Notes: generated by a model not told the origin, from the sequence alone. A DNA stretch of 64,000 bases from Zoogloea sp041908905 (GCF_041908905.1 NZ_JAYREK010000019.1:1-64000), one strand, 5' to 3'. Shown: positions 26,478 through 36,284, counted from the stretch's first letter. Translations and numbers: made by a program.

Positions 26478-27869
26478 ATGGGCAAACCCGTGAGCAAGGT
26501 GCGTGAAGCCAAGCTGGAGCTGTATCGAAAGAAGGGCAAGATCCACGCCAAGGCCAGCGCGGGCCGCTTCACCACCCTGCGCTGGGCCATGGTCTGGCTC
26601 ACCCAGCTGATCTTCTTCGGCACCTGCTGGCTGAGCTGGGACACCGGCGGCGTTGCGCGGCAGGCGGTGCTGCTCGACATCGCCCACGAGAAGCTCTACC
26701 TCTTCGGCCTGGTCCTGTGGCCCCAGGACGCCCTGTTGATGGCCTTCGTGCTGATCCTGGCGGCCACCGCCCTGTTCTTCGTGACCGCCCTCGCCGGGCG
26801 CCTGTTCTGCGGCTTCGCCTGCCCCCAGACGGTGTACACCTCCATCTTCACCTGGATCGAGGCCAAGGTGGAGGGCGACCACCTCGACCGCCTCAAGCTC
26901 GACCAAGCCCCCCTGGGGCCCCGCAAGCTGGCCCTCAAGGCCACCAAGCACGGCCTGTGGCTGCTGTTCTCGGCGTGGACGGGGATCACCTTCGTCGGCT
27001 ACTTCACCCCCATCCGCGAGCTGCTGGCCACCCTGCCGAGCTGGAGCGTCGGCCCCTGGGAGGCCTTCTGGCTGATCTTCTACGGCGCCTTCACTTATGT
27101 TCAGGCGGGCCTGGCGCGGGAGGCCGTGTGCCAGCACATGTGCCCCTACTCCCGCTTCCAGGGCGTGATGTTCGACCCCACCACCCGCAACGTGGCCTAC
27201 GACGCGCGGCGCGGCGAACCCCGCAGCGCCGGGCGCCCGTCCGGCAGCGGCGGGGACTGCATCGACTGCGGCATCTGCGTGCAGGTGTGCCCCACCGGCA
27301 TCGACATCCGCGACGGCCTGCAATACCAGTGCATCAACTGCGGGGTGTGCATCGACGCCTGCGACCAGGTGATGGCCAAGGTCGGCAAGCCGACCGGGCT
27401 GATCCGCTTCATGTCGGAAACCGAGGTCGCCGGCGACACCCCGCCCGGGGGCCTGTGGCAGCGCCCCCGGGTGGCGGCCTACGCCAGCCTGCTGCTGGTG
27501 TTCGCCGGCCTGTGCGCCTGGACCCTCGCCGACCGCTCGCTGCTGCGGGTGGATGTGCTGCGCGACCGGGGCGCCCTGCACCGGGAGACCGCCGACGGCA
27601 CCATCGAGAACGCCTACACGCTCAAGCTGATGAACCTCGACGAGACGCCGCGCCGCTTCCGCGTGGAGGTGAGCGGCCTGCCCGGCCTGGGGATCGTTGG
27701 CGAACGGGAGTTCGACGTAGCCGGCGGCAGCATCCGCCCCGTGCTCCTCACCGTCGCCCTGCCCGCCGACAGCACCGCCCGGGGCATCCAGCCGATCCGC
27801 TTCCACATCGCGGCCCTGCACGACCCGGCAACCGCGGTGGAGGAGAAGAGCAGCTTCGTGCTGCCGTAA
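26478..27869 (+). CDS. ccoG: Cytochrome c oxidase accessory protein CcoG (FixG/RdxA/RdxB family)
   Basis: 463-residue membrane ferredoxin-like protein. About five membrane helices occupy the first two-thirds, with a quinol-oxidase-like CGFACPQTVYTSIF segment. Two 4Fe-4S motifs follow (CIDCGICVQVCPTG and CINCGVCIDACDQ). The last 120 residues form a periplasmic Ig-like domain. CcoG takes part in copper reduction for cbb3 oxidase assembly. The ATG at 26478 follows GGAAGGAAAC. No ccoNOPQ genes are near, so it is a detached copy. The 137 bases upstream are A/T-richer than average and probably hold its promoter. Confidence 0.9.
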   Translation: MGKPVSKVREAKLELYRKKGKIHAKASAGRFTTLRWAMVWLTQLIFFGTCWLSWDTGGVARQAVLLDIAHEKLYLFGLVLWPQDALLMAFVLILAATALFFVTALAGRLFCGFACPQTVYTSIFTWIEAKVEGDHLDRLKLDQAPLGPRKLALKATKHGLWLLFSAWTGITFVGYFTPIRELLATLPSWSVGPWEAFWLIFYGAFTYVQAGLAREAVCQHMCPYSRFQGVMFDPTTRNVAYDARRGEPRSAGRPSGSGGDCIDCGICVQVCPTGIDIRDGLQYQCINCGVCIDACDQVMAKVGKPTGLIRFMSETEVAGDTPPGGLWQRPRVAAYASLLLVFAGLCAWTLADRSLLRVDVLRDRGALHRETADGTIENAYTLKLMNLDETPRRFRVEVSGLPGLGIVGEREFDVAGGSIRPVLLTVALPADSTARGIQPIRFHIAALHDPATAVEEKSSFVLP

Positions 27870-27956
27870 CCCCGGCCTGGCCCGGGAGAGCACAGGGCTC
27901 GAGCGCTGATTTCAGAGACACCAACCGCTATGTCGGGCCCGACATCCGTCAGACTC

Positions 27957-30830
27957 CTACCCGGGCAACAGAACACCCTCACCGATCGGCCCCGAGGGGG
28001 CCGCATCGCGGCCGTGATGCGCGAGGACATCGTCAACCTTCGAAGGCTCGGCCTTCACCACATCCCAGCACCACGTCCCGAAGCCCCCGCGCGCATTCAC
28101 CGCCCGCACCCAGGCATCGAGCGCCATGCGCTTGACGCGGTTCTGGTCGGAGTCCTCCCCCTTGATCTCGAGGACCAGGCGCTTGCCGTTGGCCAGTTCG
28201 ATCAGGAAATCCGGAATGAAGCGGCGACGGCTGCCGCGCCACAGGTAATAGATCTGGAAGCCCAGGTGATCGTTCTTGGCATAAGCCGCCACCGCGGCGC
28301 ACTGCTCGAGCCGATTGACCGTATAGGCCTCCCAGGTACTGTCAACCACTGCATGGCTGATCTGTGACTTGGCCGTATCGACACAAGGCTTGGTGGTGTA
28401 CCAAGTGCGCATGTTGCAGGTCGAGCCGATCGGGAACTCGTTATCGAACACCGGCTCCAGCCGCTCGGCGTTCACCTGCTGCAGGTGATCGACCACATGC
28501 TGCACGATCACGTCGATCGACAGCGCAAACAGGATGCGCTTGCGCAGCGGCTCCTGATGGAAGAGGGACGGAATGTCGAGCCGATCCGACAGAAAGAACC
28601 CTTCCACCAGCCGCACCAGTTGCTGAACGAGATATTCCGGACCGCCGGTGAAACCATGCTTCATCCCCGCAAAGGCCTTGCGCGCGGCGACGAAGAGCAG
28701 CCGCTGCAGCCGGAAGTCTTCCGGCAACTTCTCCAGGTCAATGGACACCGCCTTGCTGAGCTCCGCGGCGCCCCCCAGCGCCGGCGCCAGATCCGCGCTC
28801 ACATGGATCTTGGCCGGGTCGAGCTTGAGCACCGGCACCTTCGACCAATCGGCCTTCAACTCCGAGCGCACCACCACATCGACGCGCAGCACATTCGGCC
28901 AGCTGATTTCCAGTTCGCTGCGATCCTTGATCGCCTCGATCTGCGTGCTGTTTCGGGGCGGCGGTGGAGGCGGCCCACCGTCGTCCCCGCCCTCGAACAC
29001 CGACAGCGGCACACCGAACACGTTCACGTACTCAGCCTTGAACAGCATCCGCTCCCTGCCGTCCGGGCAGACCACTGGCTCGGTGTCGTAGGAGACGCGG
29101 CGCAAGCCCCGCCCGATCACCTGCTCGCACAACAGCTGGCTGGTGAACGCCCGCAGCCCCATGATGTGAGTCACGTTCTTGGCATCCCAGCCCTCGGACA
29201 GCATCGCCACCGAAATCACATTCTGCAGGTCCTGCCCGGCCGTGCCCCGCTTGCCGACATTGTCGATGATCGCCCGCAGCAGCTCCTCCTTCTTGAGCGC
29301 CAGCAGCTCGGCCTTGCGCGTCGGCAGGATGTTCGCCGCCTCGACGATCGCCTGCAGCACCGCCTCGTAGGCCTTGTCGCTGGCCGCCGTCTCGCCAAGC
29401 TCGGCCTTGTCGAGCACCCGGGAATCCACGCGCAGGGTGTGCGCCGGCGCATGGAGCTCCGGCCAGTGGGCATCCCCCGAGCGGAAATAATGCTCGATCC
29501 GCGCCGCCGTCTCCGTGCGATTGCACACCGTCAGCATCACCGGCGGTGAGGTGTGATTGTTGGCCCGCCACGCCGTCAAGGTCTCGCGCCAGTCCGCCCC
29601 CAGCAAGGTATAGGCTTCCTGCACGATCTGCGGCAACGGCTGCTCGGGGGCCGCGCCCCGGGCGTTCAGATCGTCGGCCACCTCCGGCTCGCGGTACAGG
29701 TGATAGAGCTTGCTCCGGTAGGTCTGCGCGTTCGGCAGCGCGTTGTCGCGGATCACCACCCGCGGCGTCTTCACCAACCCGGCCTCGATCGCGTCGTACA
29801 GGCCAAAATCCGACACCACCCACTCGAACAAGGCCGCCTCGGTGCTGGTCTTGCCGGTCGGCGCGAAGGGCGTCGCCGACAGGTCGAAACAGCGGCTGAT
29901 GCGCCGCATCCGGTGGATACGGTCCAGCCCCTCCACCCAGCGCGTCGCCTCTTCCAGGTCGATGCCGAGCGCCTCCGTGTCCCGCTTGCTCACCTTGCTC
30001 TCGGCGGGCTTGCGGTAGGCGTGGTGGGCCTCGTCGTTGATGACGATGATGTCCTTGCAGGTCGCGAGCCTGCCCAGCACGCGGCGCACATAAGCCTCGT
30101 CGCTCTCCGCCCCCTTCTTCACCACCGAGCGGTCCTGCTCCTTCAGCGGCATCAGGTTGTGCCAGTTCTCGATCAGGATCTCGACCTGGTTCAGCTTCTG
30201 CCGCAGGCCCTCGTTGGGGCACAAGGCAAAGGCATCGTAGTAGTTGTCGGGGTGCCCGGGCCGCAGCACCTGCAGCCGCTCCTTCACCGTGAGGCCCGGC
30301 GCCACGACGAACACCGCCCGCGAAAAGTCCCGCGTGCGCTTCGGATAAGTCAGCGCGTTCAGCACCTGCCAGGTGATGATCATCGCCATCACCGTCGTCT
30401 TGCCGCTACCGGTCGCCATCTTGCTGCACAGGCGCTCCCACGCGCCGCCATCGCCCGGCACGGCGATCCCCTGCTTGTAGTCGGGGGGTGCCTCGACATG
30501 CCAGATCAAGGTCTCGATGGCTTCGAGCTGGCAGAAGTAGAAGGCGTACTGCCGGCTGATCTCGCCGTCCTGCCAGTGCCCCAGCAACTGCCGTGTCACC
30601 GACGTCACGCCGGGATAGCCCGCCGCCCGCCACGCATCGACCCGCTCCCGGATACGGTTGACTTGGTCCAGCTCGACGCTGCGGATCGTGTTGTTGCGGG
30701 TATCGAAAATCTCGTAGCCCGCCGGCCGACGCCCCTCGATGAGTTCCAGCTTGCTGTCGCTCTTGCGGCGCCAGTGGTGGGTCGGCGGCTCGAAGGGCGA
30801 GCTGATGATCAATGATTTGGGAGAGGTCAC
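27957..30830 (-). CDS. Type III-like restriction enzyme, Res helicase-nuclease subunit
   Basis: 957 residues. DEAD-like helicase: Walker A ATGSGKTT (139-146), DEAH box 266-269 in VINDEAHHAYRK, motif III SATPF around 319-323, motif VI EQVIGRGLRR. At the C-terminus a PD-(D/E)XK endonuclease is visible: D874 in IPDFLIEL and E888-x-K890 in VLEIKGE. All catalytic residues are present, so it should cut DNA in an ATP-dependent manner with Mod. The start is a GTG at 30828-30830 overlapping the previous stop (GTGA), with AGGTG upstream. It is the last gene of the four-gene operon; the stop is 87 nt from the convergent ccoG. Confidence 0.92.
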   Translation of the reverse strand: MTSPKSLIISSPFEPPTHHWRRKSDSKLELIEGRRPAGYEIFDTRNNTIRSVELDQVNRIRERVDAWRAAGYPGVTSVTRQLLGHWQDGEISRQYAFYFCQLEAIETLIWHVEAPPDYKQGIAVPGDGGAWERLCSKMATGSGKTTVMAMIITWQVLNALTYPKRTRDFSRAVFVVAPGLTVKERLQVLRPGHPDNYYDAFALCPNEGLRQKLNQVEILIENWHNLMPLKEQDRSVVKKGAESDEAYVRRVLGRLATCKDIIVINDEAHHAYRKPAESKVSKRDTEALGIDLEEATRWVEGLDRIHRMRRISRCFDLSATPFAPTGKTSTEAALFEWVVSDFGLYDAIEAGLVKTPRVVIRDNALPNAQTYRSKLYHLYREPEVADDLNARGAAPEQPLPQIVQEAYTLLGADWRETLTAWRANNHTSPPVMLTVCNRTETAARIEHYFRSGDAHWPELHAPAHTLRVDSRVLDKAELGETAASDKAYEAVLQAIVEAANILPTRKAELLALKKEELLRAIIDNVGKRGTAGQDLQNVISVAMLSEGWDAKNVTHIMGLRAFTSQLLCEQVIGRGLRRVSYDTEPVVCPDGRERMLFKAEYVNVFGVPLSVFEGGDDGGPPPPPPRNSTQIEAIKDRSELEISWPNVLRVDVVVRSELKADWSKVPVLKLDPAKIHVSADLAPALGGAAELSKAVSIDLEKLPEDFRLQRLLFVAARKAFAGMKHGFTGGPEYLVQQLVRLVEGFFLSDRLDIPSLFHQEPLRKRILFALSIDVIVQHVVDHLQQVNAERLEPVFDNEFPIGSTCNMRTWYTTKPCVDTAKSQISHAVVDSTWEAYTVNRLEQCAAVAAYAKNDHLGFQIYYLWRGSRRRFIPDFLIELANGKRLVLEIKGEDSDQNRVKRMALDAWVRAVNARGGFGTWCWDVVKAEPSKVDDVLAHHGRDAAPSGPIGEGVLLPG

Positions 30831-31414
30831 AAGCAGACACCTGCTGCCGATGGAGCCAAAGCGTTGATCAGATCAGAGAGGTTCAACTTCGGGTGGTTCT
30901 TGAGCACAAACATCGGCTCTCCGCAGCGACCGCTCTCGGCGCTGGGAAGGACAGGCATCGAACGTCGTGAAGTGATGCCTTTCCGCACCTGCCTGCGCGG
31001 CTTCAGGCTGACGACGCTACAAAAACGGCAGTCATTACGCCAATGACCGTGCATCCTGATCAAGTTGAAAATCCACTGAAGCCAATGCCGCCCCGCTTCG
31101 ATCTGCTTCATCGCGTCCCCTTTGTCGGCTTCTTTCGTCTTCATCTCGATCGCCACGACGATACAATCGCCATCAAAATCTGCAACAACGATTGCATCGC
31201 AGGTCGAACGAACGCCCACTAATGGGGTATTGGGCCTCATGAACGGAAAGCGATCCCGCCCCTTCTGATCGAGAGAAAACGCAAAAGAACGCCCGCCTCC
31301 GACTCGGAGCAGATTATTTTCCGAATTCGGTTCAACAACCAGCCAGTCGCTGCCGCGTCGCTCCAGCTTCCATTCCGCCGCGATCAGCTGCTCGAAAACC
31401 TGAACTAGGCTCAT
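30827..31414 (-). CDS. Small PD-(D/E)XK-like protein embedded in the type III operon
   Basis: 195 residues, not matched to a named family. A possible nuclease core is D73 in STCDAIVVADFDG followed by E90-M-K92 in VAIEMKTKEAD, then a glutamine at about 102, the order expected for a PD-(D/E)XK site. The first 45 residues are predicted strands; the C-terminus is basic then hydrophobic. The ATG overlaps the ATPase stop (ATGA) and the stop overlaps the res start (GTGA). Base composition is lower in G+C than mod or res. It probably works with the ATPase. The nuclease call rests on three residues and is provisional; it could instead be an immunity or adaptor protein. Confidence 0.55.
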   Translation of the reverse strand: MSLVQVFEQLIAAEWKLERRGSDWLVVEPNSENNLLRVGGGRSFAFSLDQKGRDRFPFMRPNTPLVGVRSTCDAIVVADFDGDCIVVAIEMKTKEADKGDAMKQIEAGRHWLQWIFNLIRMHGHWRNDCRFCSVVSLKPRRQVRKGITSRRSMPVLPSAESGRCGEPMFVLKNHPKLNLSDLINALAPSAAGVCL

Positions 31415-32841
31415 TCGTCGCCCCCCACCTTCGGAGCGCCCTCTTCGTCGATATCGCGATACGCATAAAATATCTCATCGCTGGTTTCATTGAGAGAATG
31501 AATGACCTCATCGAAGGTCGTGGCAACGATCCCTTCTTCAGGATTCACCTCCATCAGATTGAGCTCGCGTTGATCAAAAAGATACGCGCCGATCTTGTCC
31601 GGAGACAGCCGTTCATCTTGCGAGAACCCCCCCAGACGCATCAAGCGCGCATGCTCCGGGTGAGGACGGCTCAGCATGATCATCGAGTTGATTTCGCGGA
31701 CAAGATAATCGCTGTGTGTACTCGCCACCACATTCAAACCAGCATTGACGAGGCGAACAATCAGGCGGGCAATCTGACGCTGATTGCTTGGGTGAAGATT
31801 GAGCTCCGGCTCATCGATCATCAGGACATCGCCTGGCTGAGCCTGATGCTCCAGGTAGAACCACAGCCCAAACAAGCTCTTGACGGTCGAGGAGGTCAAA
31901 TGCAGCTCCATCGTCGGCATCTCACCGCCATTACCGCGGCTTTTCTTGTAGGGCGTAAAGTTGATGTTTCCTTCCGCATCGACGTCATAGCGACCACCGA
32001 TCAATTGGCGCTTAAGGTCCTCCGCCAAAGCATGAAAGGGGCCGTTCTTGTTCTTTCGGCGAGTCGGCAGCTCGTTGAGCCAATCAATGTAGTGTGCGAT
32101 CGGCTCTGCATAGCGGGAACGCAGGACATCCCGCAGCAAATTTGCCAGGTCGATCTTTTCTTTGGCTGCATGATGCAGCAACGCCGTGCGCTGATTACGC
32201 AGCTCCCTGAAGAACAGGTGCAGGCCGTTACGCTCGGCAGGCATCAGAAACGCAGGGCGACGCTCCATGCTGCCAATCAGATGAGATATGAGCAGTTCGA
32301 CCAGCAGTTGCTCCAAATCAGGAAAACCCGACTCCAGCAACGTAAGCTTGATCGTCGGATCGGCAGCAGGCTTATCAACCCGCAAATACTCCTTATCTTC
32401 ACTACCCAGCGCCAGGCGATATTTGAGGCTCCGCTCAACGGCACTGCTGATCAGTGCCTCACGCTCGCAAATCCAGTCAAATTGACTGCGCGCGAATAGC
32501 GTGGCTTCGGCACGAAAAATCTCGGGCAGCCGGCGTTTCATTCCTCGATGACATTCATCGAGGAGCTTGTCCGCATAGGCACTCAACCACACGCCGAGAT
32601 CGAGCGTCGCCGTACCTTCGCGCTCCAGCTGCTCACACACCGCATCCAGTCCAAGCGCCGTCGTACGAGATTGGGCCGACTGCATCGTTGGCTGGTTGAG
32701 GAAACCATAGAGTGCATACATCGCCCAGGTTTTGCCGGTGTTGTTAGGTCCGCACAACAGGGTCAGCGGCTTCAGCGCAAAATGCCCCTCCTCGATGCAA
32801 CCCAGATTTTTGATCGAAAACTGTAGCTGTGTATAAGGCAT
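31411..32841 (-). CDS. AAA15/OLD-like ATPase embedded in the type III operon
   Basis: 476 residues. An ABC-type ATPase head: Walker A GPNNTGKT close to the N-terminus, Walker B VLMIDEPELNLHPS and H-loop VVASTHSDYLV near residue 370-400, separated by a long helical insertion. This is the SMC/RecF-like layout of AAA15 proteins found in OLD, Gabija and PARIS systems, but no TOPRIM domain is visible. The ATG at 32841 has TGAGGG 6 nt upstream and lies 8 nt after the mod stop; a GTG at 32853 overlapping mod is the alternative. It is followed by the small PD-(D/E)XK-like gene. G+C is clearly lower than in neighbours, suggesting separate acquisition. Confidence 0.8.
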   Translation of the reverse strand: MPYTQLQFSIKNLGCIEEGHFALKPLTLLCGPNNTGKTWAMYALYGFLNQPTMQSAQSRTTALGLDAVCEQLEREGTATLDLGVWLSAYADKLLDECHRGMKRRLPEIFRAEATLFARSQFDWICEREALISSAVERSLKYRLALGSEDKEYLRVDKPAADPTIKLTLLESGFPDLEQLLVELLISHLIGSMERRPAFLMPAERNGLHLFFRELRNQRTALLHHAAKEKIDLANLLRDVLRSRYAEPIAHYIDWLNELPTRRKNKNGPFHALAEDLKRQLIGGRYDVDAEGNINFTPYKKSRGNGGEMPTMELHLTSSTVKSLFGLWFYLEHQAQPGDVLMIDEPELNLHPSNQRQIARLIVRLVNAGLNVVASTHSDYLVREINSMIMLSRPHPEHARLMRLGGFSQDERLSPDKIGAYLFDQRELNLMEVNPEEGIVATTFDEVIHSLNETSDEIFYAYRDIDEEGAPKVGGDE

Positions 32842-32849
32842 ATGCTCCC

Positions 32850-35800
32850 TCACGAAACAATGGGCAAACTCAAGACCTTCAACGACTCGATCCCCCGGTC
32901 ATCGACGATCTTCACCGCGACCTTGCGATGGTCGCCGGCCTCGAAGGGCAGGCTGAGCGTACCGTGAAACTGGTGCAGGCGGGCTTCGTCGAGTTCGGCG
33001 CGGATATTCTTCTTCAGCTTGTCCCAGCCCTCGCCCTTGCCGGCCATCGGGAAGAACACCTGGCGCGGGAAGAGGCTGCGCTCGTCGTAGTCGGTATCCA
33101 GCGCCCACATCGCGATCTTGCTCTTGCCTCCCGACACCAGCTCGCCGCGGGCGGTGTCGAAGTAGTCGAAGCCATGCACCTCCACCTCGAAGCGCCCGTC
33201 CCCCAGCCGGCGCAGCTCCACGTCCGGCTGGCCCATCAGCCAGAAGCTCTGGTTGCTGGCGCGGGCCTTCTTCAGGTCTTCGGTGAGCAGGTCGGTGTTC
33301 ATCTGCGCCTTCAGCGCGGTTATGCCCTTCAGCGCGTCGATGTCCTTGGCCGCCTCCGGGTCGAAGGTGAAGGCGCAGAACACGATCATCTTGGGCAGCG
33401 GGAACAGGTTGCCCGCCTCGTTGAGGGCGTTGGCCACCTGACGTTGCTCCAGCGCCGCGTGCTCGGGGCCGAAGCTCACCACCACCCGCTCGCCGCTGTC
33501 CAGGTGGCCGACCGCGTGCAGGTTGGCCATGTCGGCGTCGAAGGGCAGCGCCTCCAGATCGGCGAACTTCAGCATCTGGCCGCCCTTGCCGCGGATGCCG
33601 GTCTTCAAGAGTTCGTCGCGCCACTGGTGCTGGCGGCCCGACTCGCCGGTGCGGGCGATGCTGGCGTCGGCCTCCTGCGGCCCGCTCGCCTCGTCCAGCG
33701 ACTTGACGCTCGGGAAGGGCACCGCCTCGACGGTGAAGGGGCCGGTGATGCGCAGCTTGTTCTTCGCCACCGCCGGCTGGTCGTAGAGTACCTCCTGGTC
33801 GGCGTGGGCAGCAATCGAGGCGTCCATCTGGCGCTGCATCGCCTGGCGCGCGGCGTGGAAGGCGTCGAAGGCCTGTTCGACCCCGGTGGGTTCGCGCTGC
33901 TGGCCCGGCAGCGCCCGCTCGTCCCATGCCCGCACGTCCTCAGGCAACCACGCTTCCGGCAGCTCGAAGGGCACCTCCCACTCCAGCAGCCCCTGCCCCG
34001 CGTGGAAATCCAGCTGCGTGCCCTTGCGGCCACCCTCGGTCACGGTGAACCAGGAAATCCCGAAGTCCCGGGCGGCATCCCGGAGCAAGGTGTTGAGCTG
34101 CGCCAACGCGGCCTCGACAGCCGGGTGCATCCGCTCATGGATCGCGTCGATGTCCGGGTTGTTGGCGATCGACTTCAGCGTGACGTGGGGCACCGTCTTG
34201 TAGATGAAGCCACCCTTCAGGCCCTCGTGGGGGTATTTCAGCTCGAAGTAGTCGAAGCTGGCGGTCATCAGGCGCTGCTTGGCCAGCGTCACCGCGACGC
34301 GGGAGGTGTCGCAGGTGATCCAGCGGCGGCCCCACTTCTCGGCGACGAAGGCGGTGGTGCCGGACCCGCAGGTCGGGTCGAGCACCAGATCGCCGGGGTC
34401 GGTGGTCATGAGGAGGCAACGCTCAATCGCGCGAACGGCCGTCTGAACGACATAAACTTTACTGTCAGCAAAACCGCTCTGGCGTGTGTCATCCCAAATA
34501 TCGTTTCCCGGCTTGAACGGGAAGTCATCGAGATATCGGAGAAACCCTAGTGTGTTGCCTTGAGCGGTCAATCTTCCGGCTTTATTAAGTCGCTTGAGTC
34601 CACGCTCGTCGGTGCTAAAAGTTCTTGTACCGGGAGTGAAGGTCTTTCCCGCGTAGTCGAACGCCTGCAAGTCGTTAGGTGTAGGTGGTCTGGCACTCGT
34701 GATTGGATTGGGCCGAAAAATTCTAGCCCCTGTGGGCAACGGAACTGAACCGTCAATCTCGTGGTTTGTTAGGCCACGGTGCCGACCATCTGGCAACTGG
34801 ACGAATCGGAGGTTGTAATCATCTTGTGGGCCTCGCGGTTCATATGCAGGATGAAATTTCACACGCTTCACATCTTTCGCGTACCAGATTAGAAAATCGC
34901 AGGTGGCATCAAGCTGATCGCTTGCTTTCCCGGTCGTTTTCCTAAAAACGATCTGAGAGCAAAAGTTATTTTTTCCGAAAATTTCGTCCAGCAAGTTTCG
35001 GACTAGGTGAGCGTTTTCGTCCGAGATCTGCACGAACACGCTGCCCGACTCATGCAGCAGCTCCCGCGCCAGCAGCAGCCGGTCGCGCAGGTAGGTGAGG
35101 TAGGAGTGGATGCCCAGCTCCCAGGTGTCCCGGAAGGCCTTGATCATCTCGGGTTCCTGGGTCAAATCCTCATCCTTTCCATCCTTGACCGCACACTTAC
35201 CGACGAAGGGCTGAAAGTTGCTGCCGTACTTGATGCCGTAGGGCGGGTCGATGTAGATCATCTGCACCCCGCCGGCCAGGCTCTCCTTGTGCAGCAGGCT
35301 GTTCATCACCAACAGGCTGTCGCCGGCCACCAGCCGGTTGGCCCAGCCGCGCTCGTGGCGGTAGAAGTCGATGGCGTCGCGTAGCGGCAGGTTCTCGAAG
35401 GGGGCGTCGAAGAGGCCGGGCTGGATGGCTTTCGCCGCGCCCTTGGCTTTACCCTCACCCTTCATCGCCTTGCGCACCGCCGACAGGATGCTGGCCGGGT
35501 CGATGCGCTCGTGCACGTGGAGGCTGACGGTGTCGACCTCGAAGCTGGTGCGCTCGGCTTTGCCGGCCCAGGCGAGGTAGGGGGACTGCAGGCGCCTGAG
35601 CTCTTCGAGGGCTTCGCGCATGCGCTCGACCTCGCCCGAGGCCAGGGCGTCGTCGATCAGCTGCTCGATGGCGGCGCGCTGGGGGTCGAACTGCAGGGCG
35701 GGGTCGAGGTGGGGGTCGAAGGCCCAGCGGGTCTTGCCGGCCTCGGGGTCGGTGGCCGGGGTGACCATGCCCACCTCGGGGTTGTTCTTGCGCTTGTCGG

Positions 35801-36230
35801 CGTGGCGGTAGGAGATGATCTGCGCCGCTTCACCGGCGGCGGCGCGCGGCTGGGGTTCGACGGGGCGGGCGGCGGGCGGCTTCTTGCTCGGGGGCGCCTT
35901 GGCCGGGGCCGGCTCGGGGCGCGGCTGCATCTGCAGCGCAAAGCCGTCGGCCGCGTCGGCGAGGTCGGCGGGAGCCTCGACCGGCGGCTCCGCCACGGCG
36001 CCGACCGGCGCCCGCCGCACCGAGCCGCCGCGGCCCTGCCCCTTCACCAGCACGCCCTCGGCGATCAGGGCGGCGTGGGCCTGCCAGTAGTCGTCGTCGC
36101 CGAACGCCAGCCCCTCGGCCTGCAGCAGGCCCTCGATGGCGCGGCGCAGCGCGGTGTTGCCGATCGCCGCGCCGTCGGCGGGGACGCTGGAAAGCATCGC
36201 GCGCCTGACGCGCTCATGCAGGCTGGACAT
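32850..36230 (-). CDS. Type III-like DNA methyltransferase (Mod) with N-terminal helical/wHTH domain
   Basis: 1126 residues, well above the 600-700 of classical Mod subunits. A winged-helix-like domain (about 1-75) and a Pro/Ala-rich linker precede a helical region (about 140-290). The methyltransferase has motif IV DPPY at 328-331 before motif I DPTCGSGTT near 615 (beta order, as in EcoP15I). The long C-terminal part (about 650-1126) is of unknown function. The ATG at 36230 follows CAGGGAG at good spacing and lies downstream of a strong promoter. The target-recognition region between the motifs (about residues 407-600) is markedly A+T-rich. First gene of the operon mod-ATPase-small gene-res. 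Confidence 0.92.
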   Translation of the reverse strand: MSSLHERVRRAMLSSVPADGAAIGNTALRRAIEGLLQAEGLAFGDDDYWQAHAALIAEGVLVKGQGRGGSVRRAPVGAVAEPPVEAPADLADAADGFALQMQPRPEPAPAKAPPSKKPPAARPVEPQPRAAAGEAAQIISYRHADKRKNNPEVGMVTPATDPEAGKTRWAFDPHLDPALQFDPQRAAIEQLIDDALASGEVERMREALEELRRLQSPYLAWAGKAERTSFEVDTVSLHVHERIDPASILSAVRKAMKGEGKAKGAAKAIQPGLFDAPFENLPLRDAIDFYRHERGWANRLVAGDSLLVMNSLLHKESLAGGVQMIYIDPPYGIKYGSNFQPFVGKCAVKDGKDEDLTQEPEMIKAFRDTWELGIHSYLTYLRDRLLLARELLHESGSVFVQISDENAHLVRNLLDEIFGKNNFCSQIVFRKTTGKASDQLDATCDFLIWYAKDVKRVKFHPAYEPRGPQDDYNLRFVQLPDGRHRGLTNHEIDGSVPLPTGARIFRPNPITSARPPTPNDLQAFDYAGKTFTPGTRTFSTDERGLKRLNKAGRLTAQGNTLGFLRYLDDFPFKPGNDIWDDTRQSGFADSKVYVVQTAVRAIERCLLMTTDPGDLVLDPTCGSGTTAFVAEKWGRRWITCDTSRVAVTLAKQRLMTASFDYFELKYPHEGLKGGFIYKTVPHVTLKSIANNPDIDAIHERMHPAVEAALAQLNTLLRDAARDFGISWFTVTEGGRKGTQLDFHAGQGLLEWEVPFELPEAWLPEDVRAWDERALPGQQREPTGVEQAFDAFHAARQAMQRQMDASIAAHADQEVLYDQPAVAKNKLRITGPFTVEAVPFPSVKSLDEASGPQEADASIARTGESGRQHQWRDELLKTGIRGKGGQMLKFADLEALPFDADMANLHAVGHLDSGERVVVSFGPEHAALEQRQVANALNEAGNLFPLPKMIVFCAFTFDPEAAKDIDALKGITALKAQMNTDLLTEDLKKARASNQSFWLMGQPDVELRRLGDGRFEVEVHGFDYFDTARGELVSGGKSKIAMWALDTDYDERSLFPRQVFFPMAGKGEGWDKLKKNIRAELDEARLHQFHGTLSLPFEAGDHRKVAVKIVDDRGIESLKVLSLPIVS

Positions 36231-36284
36231 GGAATACACTCCCTGATCTTCTTGTTGTGGATGGCCGGCGGCCGCCGGGGCCTG

